Below, piece after piece: positions 62,382-64,000 of a DNA stretch of 64,000 nt; the stretch's first letter is position 1; each line of letters opens with the position of its first letter. Both the position numbers and the translations under genes were made by a program. Where the stretch lies: NCBI RefSeq assembly GCF_050859025.1, contig NZ_CP138200.1:5022001-5086000 (forward strand), given 5' to 3'. Source of the stretch: Wukongibacter sp050859025 (GTDB lineage Bacteria > Bacillota > Clostridia > Peptostreptococcales > Caminicellaceae). Under the pieces are notes generated by a model. That model searched no databases and was not told where the DNA came from. It worked only from the letters and a program-made list of their open reading frames with translations.

Positions 62382-63995
62382 TTAAGGTGTAACATTATAA
62401 GGCTTGGCATATGTTTTTGGAAATTCTACTTTTTGGGTCATTGTAATACTTTCTGGATTTGAAGTGACAACATCACCACTGCTATTAATAGGATACATCT
62501 TTCCGGTTATTTCATATAACAAACCGCTTTCTGTGACATAGATTGATGCGCCATCATATCCTGCTTCAATAAATGATTCAGGTAGTTTAAATGTATTATT
62601 GATAGTTACCGTATTAGATTCTTTAGTAGTAGTGCTTGTTGAGTTTGTTATCGTTTTACTACGATTATGTCCACAACTTAGCTTTAAGAAACCGAAAACC
62701 TTGGCTGTTAGTGATGCAGAGAAATTACTTGTCTTTTGTTTTATCTTTTCCACCTGATGTGTTGTAGCTACGGTTTTAGAATCTTGATAATTTTGCTCCA
62801 TACCCGGCAGCATAGGATAATGAATTTGCTGGCCTGGTAAATCAACAGAATAATTGGAATCTACTAAATGACTATCCTCTATCACCATCTTATAATAATC
62901 TCCATTATCGTATATAACTTTCTCTACACCTTTTGGAACTAGATAAATAGGCTTATTTAAAAGGATTTGTGGGTTATCTTCTAAATACCACGGTATAGTT
63001 ACCCCTTGTATTTCTGGCCAATAGACTCTAAAGGTTACTACAGTATTATTATTTTCACAATATGGAAAATAGCTATTGGTACCATTCCGATTCATTTCTT
63101 CCCATTGTTTTAAAGAGCAGTGGGCTGTATGGCCACTAGCAAGGTCAAGATGTACTATGCGAGTATCTTCAGGCTCATCTATTGGGTCTGGCATGCCAGG
63201 TTCATCGGGTGCTGGCAATAACATATCTGAACCATTTATTATCTTCATGCATCGATTGCATCGATAATCTTTTCCGGACTTTGTCTTATTAGTATAATAA
63301 ATATTGGTGTAACCTAAATATTTATTATCTGTGGTATTGGGCATGGATACCACTGCTTCAATATCATAGACATAGGTATTTGTAAATACATAAAAGTCAA
63401 CACCATTGCAGTTATCATATTGAGTTAATTTAGGTACTCCTAATGTAATTTGACTTTCGCTAGCCTCCTTTGTTAATTCATTGGTTGTATCAGATTTACT
63501 AAAAGACTTCGAGGTATTATATCCTAATGAGCTTCCTACAGCAGCACCAATCAAATCACTTACTACTTTTGTATCTGATGCTTCGGCAATCTCTGCCCCA
63601 AATGAAAAACCTCTTGCTTTTTTCGTAATATTGGATGTAGTAACGGCAGTGCTGTATTCAATTGTTTTATTCGTAGCATTCACTTGACCATTAGCTATAG
63701 AAGCCATACGAGTAAAATTCGTATAGGGCTGCTTGTCTGTTTCTTCAGCATTATATGTAACTTTGGTCACTTTAAACTTATAGGGAATTCCATCTACATT
63801 GAATTCAGTATAATTTGAGAAATTCAATGTTGGAGCTCCAGAGGATTTGATTTTACCCATTAATACAAACTCCTCATTACTATTAAGCGAATAATACATT
63901 ATGCCAGGTGAATCAATAGCTTGTATCTTAATTGGAGCTATTAAATTCACTACCATGCAAGCCATTAAAAGCAATACGGTAATTCGATGTTTCAT
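62382..63995 (-). CDS. Secreted protein with tandem aerolysin-like beta-hairpin regions
   Basis: 537 residues with a signal peptide (MKHRITVLLLMACMVVNLIAP, cut near IQA|ID). Two Ser/Thr-rich amphipathic stretches, about 112-190 (ATNKTIEYSTAVTTSNITKK ... SKSFSKSDTTNELTKE) and about 405-472 (VEKIKQKTSNFSASLTAK ... NSTSTTTKESNTVT), have the alternating pattern of pore-forming insertion loops in aerolysin/ETX-type toxins. Between them lie C246-x2-C249 and further cysteines at 293 and 313. This is judged from pattern only; the sequence may equally be a structural cell-surface protein. The start is at the window edge, so upstream context is not visible. Confidence 0.7.
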   Translation of the reverse strand: MKHRITVLLLMACMVVNLIAPIKIQAIDSPGIMYYSLNSNEEFVLMGKIKSSGAPTLNFSNYTEFNVDGIPYKFKVTKVTYNAEETDKQPYTNFTRMASIANGQVNATNKTIEYSTAVTTSNITKKARGFSFGAEIAEASDTKVVSDLIGAAVGSSLGYNTSKSFSKSDTTNELTKEASESQITLGVPKLTQYDNCNGVDFYVFTNTYVYDIEAVVSMPNTTDNKYLGYTNIYYTNKTKSGKDYRCNRCMKIINGSDMLLPAPDEPGMPDPIDEPEDTRIVHLDLASGHTAHCSLKQWEEMNRNGTNSYFPYCENNNTVVTFRVYWPEIQGVTIPWYLEDNPQILLNKPIYLVPKGVEKVIYDNGDYYKMVIEDSHLVDSNYSVDLPGQQIHYPMLPGMEQNYQDSKTVATTHQVEKIKQKTSNFSASLTAKVFGFLKLSCGHNRSKTITNSTSTTTKESNTVTINNTFKLPESFIEAGYDGASIYVTESGLLYEITGKMYPINSSGDVVTSNPESITMTQKVEFPKTYAKPYNVTP

Positions 63996-64000
63996 ATAAA

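Overview
The window is AT-rich DNA of a Gram-positive anaerobe, most likely a clostridial or Tissierellia-type Firmicute. The signs are strong AGGAGG ribosome sites, T-box control of an aminoacyl-tRNA synthetase, a butyryl-CoA dehydrogenase/EtfAB operon driven by sigma-54, PTS and RpiR amino-sugar genes, and dense intergenic hairpins. No rRNA, tRNA or CRISPR array was seen.

Layout. 0-8.4 kb: leuS converges on a two-gene biosynthetic locus, a radical SAM protein followed by a one-module NRPS (C, partial C, A, PCP, TE) whose A-domain code reads as leucine-like. 8.4-11.1 kb: tandem palindromic repeats, a hemerythrin, and trpS behind a strong promoter, a Trp T-box and a 15-residue leader peptide with three consecutive Trp codons. 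11-20 kb: a membrane-anchored hypothetical whose upstream region carries a DDE insertion sequence, a DUF362 ferredoxin-like protein, a large secreted helical protein and an IS256-family element with 8-bp target repeats. 19-22 kb: a citrate synthase paired with an ATP-grasp enzyme. 22.6-29.5 kb: an osmotic-stress island with a broken betaine-binding protein gene, a BusR-like regulator (GntR HTH plus RCK_C), a betaine ABC operon, and a PLP-enzyme/acetyltransferase fusion. A shared inverted repeat, ACAACTT-N13-AAGTTGT, precedes all three transcription units. 29.8-33 kb: a CsaA-like protein and two EamA transporters around large palindromes.

33-39.4 kb: an operon for peptide or murein-peptide scavenging (RpiR regulator, permease, nitrilase-type amidase, class A beta-lactamase-like protein, dipeptide epimerase, M20 amidohydrolase). 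39.8-44.3 kb: CorA, a TetR regulator with a matching operator and a thiazoline-carboxylate-hydrolase-like gene, LrgAB, and a sugar ABC permease scrap. 44.6-54.2 kb: a PAS/sigma-54 activator, divergent from a crotonase gene, then a second sigma-54 promoter before a decayed MaoC gene, a GntP permease, a CoA-transferase, Bcd and EtfBA. Together these form a C4 hydroxyacid/crotonate-type pathway. 54-64 kb: a SulP transporter, a NAG/ManNAc PTS operon with a paired RpiR operator, a methyltransferase scrap, and a secreted protein resembling a beta-pore-forming toxin at the right edge.

Several repeat families run through the intergenic space: a ~102-bp palindrome (five copies), a GGGGTCAG-type hairpin (four copies, all just 3' of minus-strand genes), and single large palindromes. 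The most interesting items are the NRPS/radical SAM locus, the double tryptophan control of trpS, the BusR-type regulon with its novel enzyme fusion, and the ATP-grasp/citrate synthase pair.
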